Assembly: GCF_022682495.2 (NCBI RefSeq)
Contig: NC_071393.1
Coordinates: 102,661,010 to 102,725,009, forward strand
Reading direction: 5' to 3'
DNA from: Desmodus rotundus
Lineage: Eukaryota; Chordata; Mammalia; Chiroptera; Phyllostomidae
DNA: 64,000 bases
Part shown: positions 11,545 through 21,305 of the stretch, one piece after another
How the letters are laid out: the number at the start of each line of letters is the position of its first letter
How positions within the stretch are numbered: position 1 is the stretch's first letter
Position numbers and translations under genes: made by a program
The notes under the pieces: model-generated
The model's database searches: none
Seen by the model: the letters and a program-made list of their open reading frames with translations, nothing else
Told to the model about the DNA's origin: nothing

Positions 11545-11720
11545 GGTCTAGTCAAGGAGCAGGTATAAATGACCCATAGACATGGACAACAGGGTGGGGA
11601 TTGACTGTGGGAGCTGGGGGTGGGCGGGGCAGGGAAGAGCACGGGGTAGGGGGAATCGGGAGAACTGTAGTAGAACAAGAAAAAGTAAAAAATCAAAAAA
11701 ATAAAACTGAACAAAAACTT
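11545..11720 (+). mobile_element. L1 3' UTR fragment
   Basis: A short piece of the bat L1 3' end: ACCCATAGACATGGACAACA, then a G-rich block, then AATCGGGAGAACTGTAGTAG and an A-rich end with several AAAATAAA-like motifs. It is strongly 5'-truncated, as expected of target-primed reverse transcription. An overlapping minus-strand open frame at 11484-11927 is the shadow of this A/G-rich strand. Confidence 0.75.
11609..11634 (+). other. G-quadruplex-type motif in L1 3' UTR
   Basis: Five runs of at least three G (11609-11611, 11616-11620, 11622-11624, 11626-11629, 11632-11634) are separated by 1-4 bases, which fits the usual intramolecular G4 pattern. G-rich 3' UTR tracts that can form such structures are known in mammalian L1s. 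Folding is inferred. Confidence 0.65.
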
Positions 11721-12811
11721 CAAAGACAAAAATAAACATGAAAATGTCAAAAATAATCTCTCCGATAACCCAGTAAGAGTTCCTGACTTAGGTATTAGAT
11801 TTTCTTGACATTGCCTGGAGGTGTTCTTTGTGCCGCAACAGCATTGCCGCTCGGCCTCCGTTTTGCCAGCGACCTGTTCTATGAATGCAGGTGCCTGAGG
11901 ACTGCAGTCCTGATCCAGACAAGGCACTCAGCCTCCAGGAAGGTAAAACTTCTACCGCTGAAGACAATATAATAGTCATTTTCACCCTTGGCAGTAATTT
12001 ATTAGTAATGTTTCAGCGGTAATTTAGTTTAACCCATAATGCATTGCTTCCCAAATTACAGTATGCTAAATATCTAGTAAGCTATCTCACACGATTAACC
12101 AGGCTGCAGCAGCCCTGGAGTGCTCGTTACTGACATAAAGAAGCATTTTTTTAAATCGCAGGTAGTGTCATATATTGCAGTATACTCTAAACTCCTGAAC
12201 CCGTCCTGAGAAACGCCACGGCCACAGCACTGCTCATCTTTTCTGAATGTGGCATATTTATTTTAGTTAAAAATTGTAACTTCCTACAACTTGTTAATTG
12301 AGACTGTTTTTGAAAAATCAGGCACAGTTGTATGTTCGTATGTGCAATGCATATAATTTTCACAGAAAGGTGAGTATACATGTAAATAACCTAACTTCAG
12401 AAACTGCCTGCTTTTGGTGCAAATGAGACAGCAGAATGAATTGGCTCAGTTGGGAGCTTTGATTGGGGGGAGATTTGCTCACTTTGGGGAGTTTGGGTTG
12501 TGCCTGTTGTTTGGAGGTATCCCCTGCCGAGGACTCTTGAGTGTGAAGCCCACTCAAAAGCCCAATTCAGGAGACCCTGGTACCTCTCCTGCACGTGGTA
12601 AGACTAGGCAGAACTGAATTTATGGATTGGCCTGTCGGATGCCTCAGAGGCAGGGGATTGGCCTGCATGACCTTACGAGGTTCCTTCTAGTTTAATGAAG
12701 TCTCTTCTCAGAGACTGTGATACCACCCTTCTCTCCCAAAGCCAAGGCTGATGAAGAGAGGGCCGAGGGAGCCATGGCTGTGGTATTTTCAGCCAGCTCA
12801 GTAAAATGGTA
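11721..12811. other. Single-copy-looking DNA, no gene recognised
   Basis: No named repeat is recognised. The part at 11985-12080 is AT-rich with AATTTATTAGTAATG-type words and could be non-coding conserved DNA. Open frames at 12360-12617 overlap on both strands and are not coding. Confidence 0.45.
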
Positions 12812-12928
12812 GGGAGATGATTCACAAACTTAGAGCAAATCAGAATAGCTTGTGGGGCCTGTTACACACACTGATGCTCTGAGCCCAGCCTACAGGCATT
12901 TTGACATAGGAGTTTTGTCACAGGGCCT
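12812..12928 (+). mobile_element. MER5A-like hAT relic, 5' part (split)
   Basis: First half of a non-autonomous hAT (MER5A) element: GATTCACAAACTTAGAGCAA, a diverged block with GCTTGTGGGGCCTGTTACAC and ACTGATGCTCTGAGCCCAGC. The rest of the element resumes at 13612 after an L1M insertion, so the two pieces belong to one copy. Confidence 0.6.
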
Positions 12929-13611
12929 GAGTTTTATTTTTTGGTCAACTTTATTGAGTATAACTTGCAAACAATGAAATGGACTCATTTTAAGTACAAA
13001 ATTCAGTGAGTTGTGGTGAAAGCTTATACCCCTGTAACCACCATCATGATCGAGGTATAGAACCTTCCCATTACCCATGAGCCTTTGTTCATGCCCTTTG
13101 CACTCAGCGCCTCTACCCCTAAACTCCTGGTCTTAGGCACCCACCGGTGGGCTATCTGTCACTAGTTAGTTAGTGTCATTTTTAGAATGTCATTAAAATG
13201 GAGCCATACAGTATATATTATTTTGTATCTGCTTTTTTCTTTCAGCATAGTGTTTTGAGATTCATCCAGTTTGTCACATCTATCATTGCTTAACTCCTTA
13301 AGTAGTATTCATTGTGTGGTTATTCCACAGTTTACATATCCATTCACTTTTTGATGGACACCTGGGTTGTTACAGAGTTTTAGCTGTCAGGAATAAAGCT
13401 GCTATAAACAATCATGTAAAAGTCTTTCTGCGGAACTGCTGGGTTCTATGATAAGCATATGTTTCATTGTATAAGAAACTGCCAGGTTGTTCTCCATTAT
13501 GGTTGCTCCATTTTTAGATTCTCACCAGCACTGTCTGAGAGTTCTATTACTCCGTATCCTCAACAACACTTGGTTTTGTCAGCTTTTAATTTTAGCCACT
13601 CTAGCTGGGTA
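12929..13611 (-). mobile_element. Old L1 (L1M-type) 3' end, antisense, inside MER5A
   Basis: The plus strand begins with TTTTATTTTTTGGTCAACTTTATTGAG-type sequence, continues through GTAACCACCATCATGATCGA and TATTCCACAGTTTACATATC, then AATAAAGCTGCTATAAACAA, and ends at AGCCACTCTAGCTGGG. This is the 3' UTR and the ORF2 C-terminal region of an old L1 read backwards, 5'-truncated. It sits inside a MER5A copy, so it is younger than that element. Confidence 0.8.
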
Positions 13612-13672
13612 CCTGTATTTTCAATAAGCTGTTAGGTGACCCTGATGCACACCAATGTTGAGGAGCCCCAGC
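13612..13672 (+). mobile_element. MER5A-like hAT relic, 3' part (split)
   Basis: TGTATTTTCAATAAGCTGTT, GGTGACCCTGATGCACACCA and ATGTTGAGGA follow the MER5A 3' half. Together with 12812-12928 this rebuilds one element interrupted by L1M. Confidence 0.6.
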
Positions 13673-13834
13673 TCTCACAAAAGCAATAGCTTCTGACAGT
13701 TGAGAAGAAACTTCATCCCTGAGTCCCAACTTCAGCTCTGAGCCTGCCAATGCTGTCTTATCGCTGCTACACAGTGTCTTTGCGATTGAATCTTGGTTTT
13801 TAAAAAATCATTTTAAAATGTAAAAATTATTCTT

Positions 13835-13912
13835 AGCTCAGGGCTGTGTAAGACTAGGTGAGGGACAGGACTTGGCCCATCGTGGGCCACAGTTTGCTCA
13901 CCCCTACCTTAG
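13835..13912 (+). mobile_element. Terminal fragment of an old hAT-type element
   Basis: GGACTTGGCCCATCGTGGGC followed by CACAGTTTGCTCACCCCT resembles the end of several mammalian hAT-derived elements, which finish in ...GTTTGCCGACCCCTG. The fragment is short, so the family is not named. Confidence 0.45.
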
Positions 13913-14329
13913 GCTCTCTCCTCCTGTGTACGAACAAAAACTCTTTCTTTGAATATCTGTCGTAGTTATCACTGCTGGGAAACTGTCTGCTCACACCCCC
14001 CCCGTCTCACACACCCTCTCCTCCACGCACACACTCGCCCGTCCTCCATTTCTGCTTTCAGAATAATCTCCTTACAAGGTAGACAAGATGGATCATGACC
14101 TCCCCTGCCCAGCAGCTCCCGGCAGGTGCCCCAGGAAGCACCCGTGCTGTGGGGTAGATCCCAGCCACCAGGCCTGGCTGCCTCTGCTCTAGCAGCTCTC
14201 TGCTCTCCTGGTCAGCCTCCTCCCTTGCCTTTCCCGCCTCCACTAGCAGTGCTGCAGCTACTGCAAACTGTTTGCGGCTGCTGTCTCCATGCCGTGTTCC
14301 TTGGCCCATTGCATTTTCCCAGGCTGGGA
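13913..14329. other. GC-richer single-copy-looking DNA
   Basis: A pyrimidine-rich stretch with a C run at about 13996-14003. The overlapping open frames (14058-14309 minus, 14126-14500 plus) are Leu/Pro/Ala-rich and reflect base composition. No exon signal is convincing. Confidence 0.45.
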
Positions 14330-14540
14330 TTCTTAATCTCCTTTCGACCTGGCTACTCCTGCTTCCTTTTAAGGCTCAGCCTGCCTTTCACCTTCACGTC
14401 ATTATGCCTCCTCTGGGCCCCCAGCACTCGGTGGTCCCTAGCAAACCTGAAGCGCCTTGAGGGTTGGGTCCTGTCCTTTCTCAAGCATCCAGTACCATGA
14501 CAAGCACATGGTAGGTGCTCTGTGGGTATTGTAATAAATC
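14330..14540 (+). mobile_element. L2 LINE 3' end relic
   Basis: CCTGGCTACTCCTGCTTCCT, TTTTAAGGCTCAGCCTGCCT, a later GGGTCCTGTCCTTTCTCAAG block and a GACAAGCACATGGTAGGTGC tail match the order of the L2 3' end. L2 is an old, inactive mammalian LINE. Confidence 0.6.
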
Positions 14541-14829
14541 CTCAACTATTAAGACCCATTTTTATATACTTGATAAAACTTTATCATATGTACATCTTTT
14601 ATTGGCTTCCTTTCCCTAGTTTCCTGTGTTACGGCCACTATTAAAGTTTAAGTTTGTAAGTGTAGGCATAGAGTCCATATTTTAGTACAGACCTTCCTCT
14701 TTCTTCCACATACATAAAATAACACCCTGAAGCGTGTGAGTTCTCCCCTGGGGCCTGTGAGCTTTCCTGAGAGTAACTCTGACCAACTCCCCTAGTAGGA
14801 ACCACAGAATGTCACCAAGGTCCTGTGAG

Positions 14830-14945
14830 GTCTCTCTTTTTGACAGAGAAGGAAACTGCAGTCTCAGAAAGATGAAACAGCTTGCCTAGGGACCATCAGC
14901 TGGTAAGTGACAAAACCAAAACAGGGGCTGGGAACCAGGCCTTGC
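14830..14945 (-). mobile_element. MIR fragment, antisense
   Basis: GACAGAGAAGGAAACTGCAG, TCTCAGAAAGATGAAACAGC, TTGCCTAGGGACCATCAGCT and GGTAAGTGACAAAACCAAAA are the antisense MIR core with substitutions. Confidence 0.7.
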
Positions 14946-17900
14946 TATGGCTAGCATCCGAGTTTCTGGTGTAGTCTGCAAGATTAAAGTGTGGAGCCCT
15001 GAAGGCAGATTTTCGGTCTGTGAGTGAGTAGGTGTGGGCGGGCAGCACGGGGGCTGGCCTGGGAGGCTGGGCGGTGGTGACCTTTGGTGCCGCACATCTT
15101 CTGAATAGGAATCCTTGTTTGCTAGTCCTCACAGCCCTTGTCTTGTTCCTTCAGTGTACGTATCAGTCATTCCCTTAAAACAGTGACACTCATTATAGCT
15201 GGTAAACAAATGGTCAGGAACTGGGCCACTCCAATTATTGAACTCAGCATGTGCAATCATCTAATCAGAGCTCCCGGGACTGAGGGGAAGTATGAAAAAA
15301 GAAGCAGGCAGCCTGTCTGGCCCCCAGAATGAACCCTTTTCAGGAGAGAAGAGAGCTTATATTATTTATTGTGGCAGAAAGAAGATGTACTGTAGTATCT
15401 CAGCACGAAAAGGACTCGACGATGAGAGTGTGGAGACCAGGATTCCTCCTGGGCTCCATTCCCGATGTCTTGTTTCAGTTTGATTTTGGAACAACTATTT
15501 AGTCATTGTGTGACTCAGTTTCCCTGCAGCAACACAGAGCCACTGCTATTATATGTCCTTTAAGACCTCTTACGCTACTGCCCGAAACCCGGGGCAGCCC
15601 CACTGCATCATCCCACTTTCATCCACGTGGCTGCAGTCACTGAAAGGCCGGAAGGGCCTCCTCAAAGCTGGTGTTGGCCATGGGACGTGCACCGTCGTGG
15701 CGTACATCTTGGTTTAGGAGCCACACGCACACATTTAAAAACTAATTTTGTGTTCACCGCCATGTGCCTTTTTATGATATTAAATGTGAGATTATTATAT
15801 TCTTTATTGAATGTGAGATTATGGGGATAAAGCATTGGTCTGGGAAGTATAATACGTGGTAAATACACTGAAGACTGTTTCAGGGATGCTGAAGGTGGCA
15901 GCAGTGCACCCTCCCTCCAGATTGCTTCCAGCCTCTGCCGTCACCACTTGGGAAGAAGCGTCCCAGAAGCGTGGTGTGCACGGAGAGGAGGCTGCAGGGG
16001 CACAGCGGGCTTCTCACCAACCCCACTGCTGGCACTGAGCATGCACATGGGCTCCACACACTCCCTTTCTGTCTCTGGAGGTGTTGCTGAACCTGTAACA
16101 GTGTTTGGAAAGCACTTGCTCTGTTTGTCTTACATTCTTTTCTAAAAACAAACCAAATCAATGCTCTCCTTCTGACAGATTTAAAGAAATGAATGCAACA
16201 CTACAGGGAAATAGCACACAGCTTCTTCATGACCACATGAAATGGGCTTTCTCGAAACATACAAAGCATGGGCTAAAATGTGATGGCTCCATTCAATTAT
16301 GATAATTTTGTTTAAATACTACCCAGAGAGCCCCTTTTGTACTTTCCTGTTTCTGCGTTTTTCTCTCTCCGTCTCCTTGTGTCTGAGAGCTGTTTTTTTT
16401 TTATCTCAGATAGCTTGACGAGGCTTGTAGCAGCCAGAAGTGCATAAATAGCGAAGAGTAGTAGTGTTCAGTGTGGATGGTGCAGGAATTATTGGAGATT
16501 CTACACAATTTAATGGTTCATGCAGCCTTCATGAAGGCTGGACCCTGATTCGGGTCTTTTAATTGTCTTGACGAGGATTTTAATGTGCACTTCTTTTTCA
16601 GCTGAGTTGAGCTCTTGGGGGTCAGAGGTCAGTGGAGGAAACTGAAGGCCTGTGCCCTGAACAAAACATCAGATTCCCGCCGCTTGGATTGCAGGGCTTG
16701 GAAGGAAAGGAGGGCTACGAGGCGGGCAAGGTAAGGGGGCAGCATGCATCATGTTCTCTGGTCAAACAGAACCGCAGCATCGTCACGGCACTCTCTTGTT
16801 TTCTCTTCTCTCTCCTTACAAGCTTTTTCCCTGATTTTCTCCTTCTACTGGACTCCTTTATTTTTAAATCTCTATTTTTTCTTTATTTTACCAAAAATAT
16901 TTAAAAGACAGATTTTAAGAACTCTAACCAAGAAAAGTCATTCCCAGGAGAAACCGTACTCATACACAAACTGACTTTGGGGCTGATGCAGCCAAGAAAT
17001 GATCTTTTTAAATATTCTGATCAGGGGCTTAGAAAACAGAAGGTTTAAAACTCCGGCCCAGAAGAGTATGATTAACTCGGAGCAGATGTGGTAGTTCCAG
17101 CAACGTAATTTTAGACGTTCTAATTGGCAGTTTAAAAATAACAGTTGCAGCCTCCTCCTCTGCATATTCCCTTTGTTTCGCCCTTGACTGTGCATTGTAT
17201 TTAAGTCTTATGCTTTCTGGGACTGGCCTGGGAACCGGGATCTGTGGGTCCTCCTCTTCCATCTCCCAGGTCCGCCCGACTCTGCCCTGAAATACCACAA
17301 GGATAATGAAAACTTGTGTTCTTAGGAATGCTCCCACCCTCCGACTCACAGACAGACATATTCCCTTTCCTTCTCTAATAACTAGGTGCTTAAGGGATGT
17401 ACTTCGAAGATGATAGTCAAGTCAGTCCATTTCTGGGCACCTTAAGCTTCCTGCTGACCTGCATCATTTTCTTGCCAGGTAATAAGTATTGTAGGATATC
17501 ATCACGAAAAGGAAAACACTGATTTCAAATAACAAGTTATTTACCAAATTCTTTCCCATATCTGTGTGAGGCAGTGTCCAGACACTGAAACAAATATTCG
17601 TTCCTTTGCTACTGTTTCAATTGGCAGCAAGATAACATGTCAGCGGAGACAACACAGCTGCATTTTCCCCTTTGGCGTCTCCCAGGAGCCCTGAGTTCCG
17701 TCCGGCCAGGCGTGCTCATCATTACCTAATTTCAGCCTCTGAGTTTCCCTTCTGGGAGAATTTCTGTGTCACTGAGGGAATGGAGAAGGTGTAAAAAATG
17801 CTCAGAGGCGTAGAGCTGCCTTTTCTCCCTTGTCACACCAACAGAGAGTCTGGTGGGACCCATGCTAGGGGATTGTACATTGGCACTCAGGCTCCCTGTG

Positions 17901-19039
17901 ATACGTGGTTTATGGTCCCTGCTTTGAATTTTGTTTACATGATATCTTGCACCTTCCCAGCCAATGAGACCACAAAGGCATAAACTATGTTAAGCCCATA
18001 AATCCCACAGCGCCCGATCTGTGGGATTGCAAGTGTCTGCCTTCTAACCTGCGGTGAGTGATAAGTGTCCTTGCCCACTGGCATCGTGGGGCTTCAGTGC
18101 ACAGAGAACTCTGCTATTCTTGGGGTGCCCTTTTCTTCCTGCTCTCTCCCCCCAAGGGAACTTGCATCCACTGCTCTCTTCCATCTAAAACCCTCTGATA
18201 AGGCACCGTTTTTTAAAAACAGGGAAAAAACAATGTGGTCTTTTCCTGGCTGGCTGGCTGGATGCAGAAGGTGATGCCTGCTGATGAGAGGCTTGTCTTT
18301 TATCCCAAGCTCTCAGATGGACAAGTGGAATGTTATCCGGGGCATGTGTCCCTCTCTTCTTGGCTCAGGGTTGTCTCTGGGCCTCCTCCTGGGGAGCCAG
18401 TTAGGAGGGTAGCTATTCATGTGCAGACAGAATCCGGTTCCTCTCTCACTTTTCCAAGGAGTCATAGTAAAAAAGCCTTGTTGCCCCCAGGAGGTGGGAG
18501 GAGCAAGCCTGCGCCCTCCTCCCACAGGCCGACCTGCAAGTGTTTCAGGCCTTCGCGGTCATCTGGGCGACCGGACACACCGCCCCGGAGAAACAGGTTG
18601 ATGTGCAGACTAAGAGGCGAGACCCCTTCTGTCCGCACGAGAAGCACGTTAGAGCACACTCAGATGGCTCCCAGGGTGCGAGGTTGGGTGTGGCAGGCAG
18701 GAATTATTTAAATTACCTGGCAGGGACACCGGTCCATTTTTCCTTGTATGATACACCCAGTGTAGGGGTCCAGGATACCAGAGGTCCCTCATCCCTAATA
18801 TCAAAATGCAGTCGTGCCCATCTTTCTGTGGATTCAAGGCCCGAGCCATCTTTCGTGGTTCCTTATTTAACTATGTAGTATGGTCTTCCTTTTCGCTTTG
18901 AAAATCATCCTCATTACTCTTCTAGCCCTCGCTCTCCTTTACATCGTGCTAGCAAGGTCTTCTGCATACTTGCACATGCTGGGTTGTGAGCCTTCTTCTC
19001 TCTACTTTTTGTTTGTATTTGTATTTACTTTTTTACTTA
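14946..19039. other. Long single-copy-looking stretch, no gene recognised
   Basis: About 4 kb with little recognisable repeat. Points seen: a short tandem echo of AATGTGAGATTAT (about 15782 and 15809), a perfect 18-bp palindrome (16523-16540) in AT-rich DNA, a poly-T run near 16391, and a CpG-enriched patch at about 18530-18610. The 158-codon frame at 18235-18711 spans that GC-rich patch, has no recognisable domain, and is opposed by frames of similar length on the minus strand. None is called as a gene. Confidence 0.5.
16523..16540. repeat. Perfect 18-bp palindrome
   Basis: CAGCCTTCATGAAGGCTG equals its own reverse complement. It lies in unique, AT-rich DNA outside any recognised transposon. 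A palindrome of this length is expected roughly once in a few windows this size by chance, so function is not implied. Confidence 0.9.
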
Positions 19040-19190
19040 TAGATTTTATTTTTAGAGCAGTTTTAGGTTTGTAGAAAAATGAGCAGAAAGTACAGAGAGT
19101 TTCCATCTACTCCCTCACTCCCTCCAGTTCCCCTACCGCTAACATTGTCTGTTTCTCATTAACATTATGAACTGCAGTGCCCGACCGTGA
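19040..19190 (-). mobile_element. Old L1 3' UTR fragment, antisense
   Basis: TTTTATTTTTAGAGCAGTTT, then GTTTGTAGAAAAATGAGCAG, AAGTACAGAGAGTTTCCATC and CCCCTACCGCTAACATTGTC, is the antisense end of an old L1 3' UTR. It is cut off before any ORF2 sequence. Confidence 0.7.
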
Positions 19191-19225
19191 TCATTTTTAA
19201 GAAGACAAGGGACTTTCACCTACAG

Positions 19226-19417
19226 CAGGGGTGTCAAACTCATTTTCACTGGGGGCCACATCAGCCTTGTGGTTGCCTTCAAATGGCTGAATGTAATTTC
19301 GATTCCTGAACAGCTAAGGAGTAGTTATATTTATACAGTCCTAAAATTACATTTGGCCCTTTGAAGGCAACTGCAAGGCTGATGTGGCCCCTGGTGAAAA
19401 TGAGTTTGACACCCCTG
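19226..19417. mobile_element. Non-autonomous hAT element with long terminal inverted repeats
   Basis: A 192-bp element begins CAGGGGTGTCAAACTCATTT and ends with its reverse complement. The terminal inverted repeats (19226-19283 and 19360-19417) match at 54 of 58 positions; all four differences are transitions. The flanking 8-mers ACCTACAG (19218-19225) and ACCCACGG (19418-19425) agree at six of eight positions, as expected for an aged 8-bp hAT target duplication. There is no room for a transposase, so it was moved in trans. The inner arms (AATGTAATTT and AAATTACATT) also pair, so most of the element can fold back on itself. Confidence 0.9.
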
Positions 19418-19623
19418 ACCCACGGCATCTCCTTTAACAGAGACTGTTTAGGAAACAAGCATGCCTTTAGGGCAGGGGTGTAGCTAGTGATGGGGGTGGA
19501 GGCCGCTGAGCAGACCCTAGGTCCTGTGGTCAGCCATCTAACCCACGGTCAGGAGGGACCCATTCAAGGAGTGGGGGTCAAGGAATTGGGTTTCCCAGTG
19601 CCCAAGAGAGGGCCTTGGAGCTG

Positions 19624-20122
19624 TTTCCAATGGCTGCTGTAACAAATCACCACAAACTCTGTGGCTTACAAGAATGCGAATTTATTACCTTATAGTTCCG
19701 AAGGTCAGAAGTCTGAAATGGGTCTCACTGGACTGTTATGGTGTCACCGGGTTGTTCCTTCCGGAGGCTCCAGGGGTGAATCTGCTTCATTGCCTTGCCC
19801 ACTTTCTAGGGGCTTCCTGCGTTCCTCAGCTCGTGCCCCTTCCTCCCCCTTCAAAACCAGCAACGGCCAGCTGAGTCACGCTCCCACTGGATCCCTTTCA
19901 CGCTGACTTTCCCGCCACGCTCTTTCACTGCAAGGATTTTCGTGATTATGTTAGGCCCACGCAGGTAAACTAGGATGGTCGCTCTGTTTCCAAATCAGCT
20001 GACTGCTGTCTTAATTCTGTCTGCAGCCGTAGTTCCTCCTTGCCAGGGAACATCACACATTCACAGGTTCTGGGGATCAGGACGTGGACATCTTCGGGGG
20101 ACATCATTCTGCCCACCATACA
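19624..20122 (-). mobile_element. MaLR LTR (MLT1-type), antisense
   Basis: Solo LTR of the ancient ERVL-MaLR group on the minus strand. Plus-strand landmarks in order are GCTGCTGTAACAAATCACCA, TTATAGTTCCGAAGGTCAGA, GGAGGCTCCAGGGGTGAATC, a GTGATTATGTTAGGCCCACG block, and TTCACAGGTTCTGGGGATCA with GGACGTGGACATCTTCGGGG near the 5' LTR end. It is close to full length and has no internal viral genes. Confidence 0.85.
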
Positions 20123-20189
20123 GGGCACTGTCCTGGCGAAGTAGAGCCCGGGATCAAAGCCACCAGTGAATCATAATCTCATCCTCCTC

Positions 20190-20275
20190 AGGAGTAATCA
20201 GAAACAGGGCCACTCACTTCATTCAGCTCAAATGTCACTTGTTCCAGGAAGCCTTCTGTATCTGCTGACCAGTAT
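20190..20275 (+). mobile_element. L2 LINE fragment (before hAT-like insert)
   Basis: ATTCAGCTCAAATGTCACTT and GTTCCAGGAAGCCTTCTGTA are hallmark L2 3'-region words. The L2 3' end resumes at about 20640, so the intervening block looks like a later insertion. Confidence 0.65.
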
Positions 20276-20282
20276 AGGGGAC

Positions 20283-20545
20283 AGTAGGGGCATGTGGCAC
20301 TTGAAATATGACTGGTTGGAATTGAGATGTATTCTAACTCTAAAATACCCATCAGATTTTGAAGACTTAGTACAACAAAAAAGTAAAATATTTTTGTAGT
20401 ACTGATTTTAAAAATATAGATTACCCATAGAAAGAATATTTTGATATATTACTAATTTAATTTTTCCTTTTTTCTCTCTTTTCATGTGGCTACAAGAAAC
20501 TCTAAAATTGCATATCTGGGTTGTGCTATATATACGCTTTTGGGA
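20283..20545. mobile_element. Old DNA-transposon relic between two L2 pieces
   Basis: CATGTGGCACTTGAAATATG, TTTGAAGACTTAGTACAACA and a later CATGTGGCTACAAGAAACTC recall a mammalian non-autonomous DNA transposon whose arms carry CATGTGGCTA motifs. It separates two L2 fragments that read as one 3' end. The family name is uncertain. Confidence 0.45.
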
Positions 20546-20639
20546 TGGTGCCGCTCCGTAATAGCTCCAGGCTGACCAAGTGCTTCCCCGGTGTGCTCCC
20601 CCAGCCCCTTCTTCACACCGTACACATTTACAGTAGAGC

Positions 20640-20765
20640 ACAGTTATCCGTTTGCATGCCCACCTTTCCCACCACGTGGTGAGTTCTTAAAGGACAGGTG
20701 CTGTATCTTATTCATTATCGTAGCTCTCATGCCAGGATAGTGCTTGGAACGTTATGCTAATAATC
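20640..20765 (+). mobile_element. L2 LINE 3' end
   Basis: GTGAGTTCTTAAAGGACAGG, TGCTGTATCTTATTCATTAT and TAGTGCTTGGAACGTTATGC fit the terminal part of L2. It continues the fragment at 20190. Confidence 0.6.
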
Positions 20766-20777
20766 CTTATCATAATA

Positions 20778-20853
20778 ACACTTGTCTAGTGCTTACTGTA
20801 CGCCAGGCTCTGTTCCAAGTGCTTTATATATTAACTCAATCAATCCTTACAAC
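20778..20853 (-). mobile_element. MIR, antisense, outer copy part 1
   Basis: The plus strand reads CTTGTCTAGTGCTTACTGTA, GCCAGGCTCTGTTCCAAGTG and CTTTATATATTAACTCAATC, ending at ...CCTTACAAC. The remaining antisense MIR starts at 21151 with ACAAACAACCCTTTGAGATA. A forward MIR lies between, so this is an older MIR split by a younger one. Confidence 0.7.
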
Positions 20854-21150
20854 ACTCTCTAGCTGTATGACTTTAGGCAAGTTATTTTAACATTTTGTCC
20901 CTCAGTTTTCTCATCCATAACATGGGGTTGATAACATCACCTACCTCATAGCTATTCATAATATGAGAATTAACTAGCTATTTTACATAGAAAACACTTC
21001 TGTATATATTTGTATACATACAATACCTATACATTATTATATACATACTATACAGATATAATACATATGTGTGGATATATACAATATTTGGGAAAAAGCT
21101 TAGAATGGCACCTGCACATCTTAAGCACTATAAAAGTATTTGTTAAATAA
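20854..21150 (+). mobile_element. MIR, inserted copy, with internal TA-rich expansion
   Basis: Forward MIR starting CTCTCTAGCTGTATGACTTT, with CTCAGTTTTCTCATCCATAA and CACCTACCTCATAGCTATTC. A TA-rich tract (about 21000-21085) separates this from the tail TAGAATGGCACCTGCACATC...GTATTTGTTAAATAAAC. It sits exactly inside the antisense MIR described on both sides. Confidence 0.7.
21000..21085. repeat. TA/TG-rich simple repeat
   Basis: Imperfect ATAC/TATA repeat (TATATATTTGTATACATACA, then CTATACATTATTATATACAT and on) inside the inserted MIR. It may have grown from an AT-rich portion of the SINE. Confidence 0.8.
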
Positions 21151-21305
21151 ACAAACAACCCTTTGAGATAGGTACTTCTCTCCATTTTAAGATCTCATTG
21201 CTGCCATAGAGAGGTTGAACGACTTGCCCGAGTTTATACAGCTTGTGAGTTTCAGAGATGGGGTGGAACCCAGGCCGTCTACACTCTCCAAAGGCCATGC
21301 CGCGC
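21151..21305 (-). mobile_element. MIR, antisense, outer copy part 2
   Basis: ACAACCCTTTGAGATAGGTA, CTCTCCATTTTAAGATCTCA, AGAGAGGTTGAACGACTTGC and GGGGTGGAACCCAGGCCGTC complete the antisense MIR begun at 20778. Confidence 0.8.

Noticed and set aside
16523..16540. Protein-binding operator at the perfect 18-bp palindrome
   Set aside because: A perfect palindrome of this length is not rare enough in 64 kb, and no second copy or other support is seen.
18235..18711. 158-codon open frame in a GC-rich patch
   Set aside because: Arg/Pro/Ser-rich composition follows the local GC content; shorter frames overlap on both strands; no recognisable protein.
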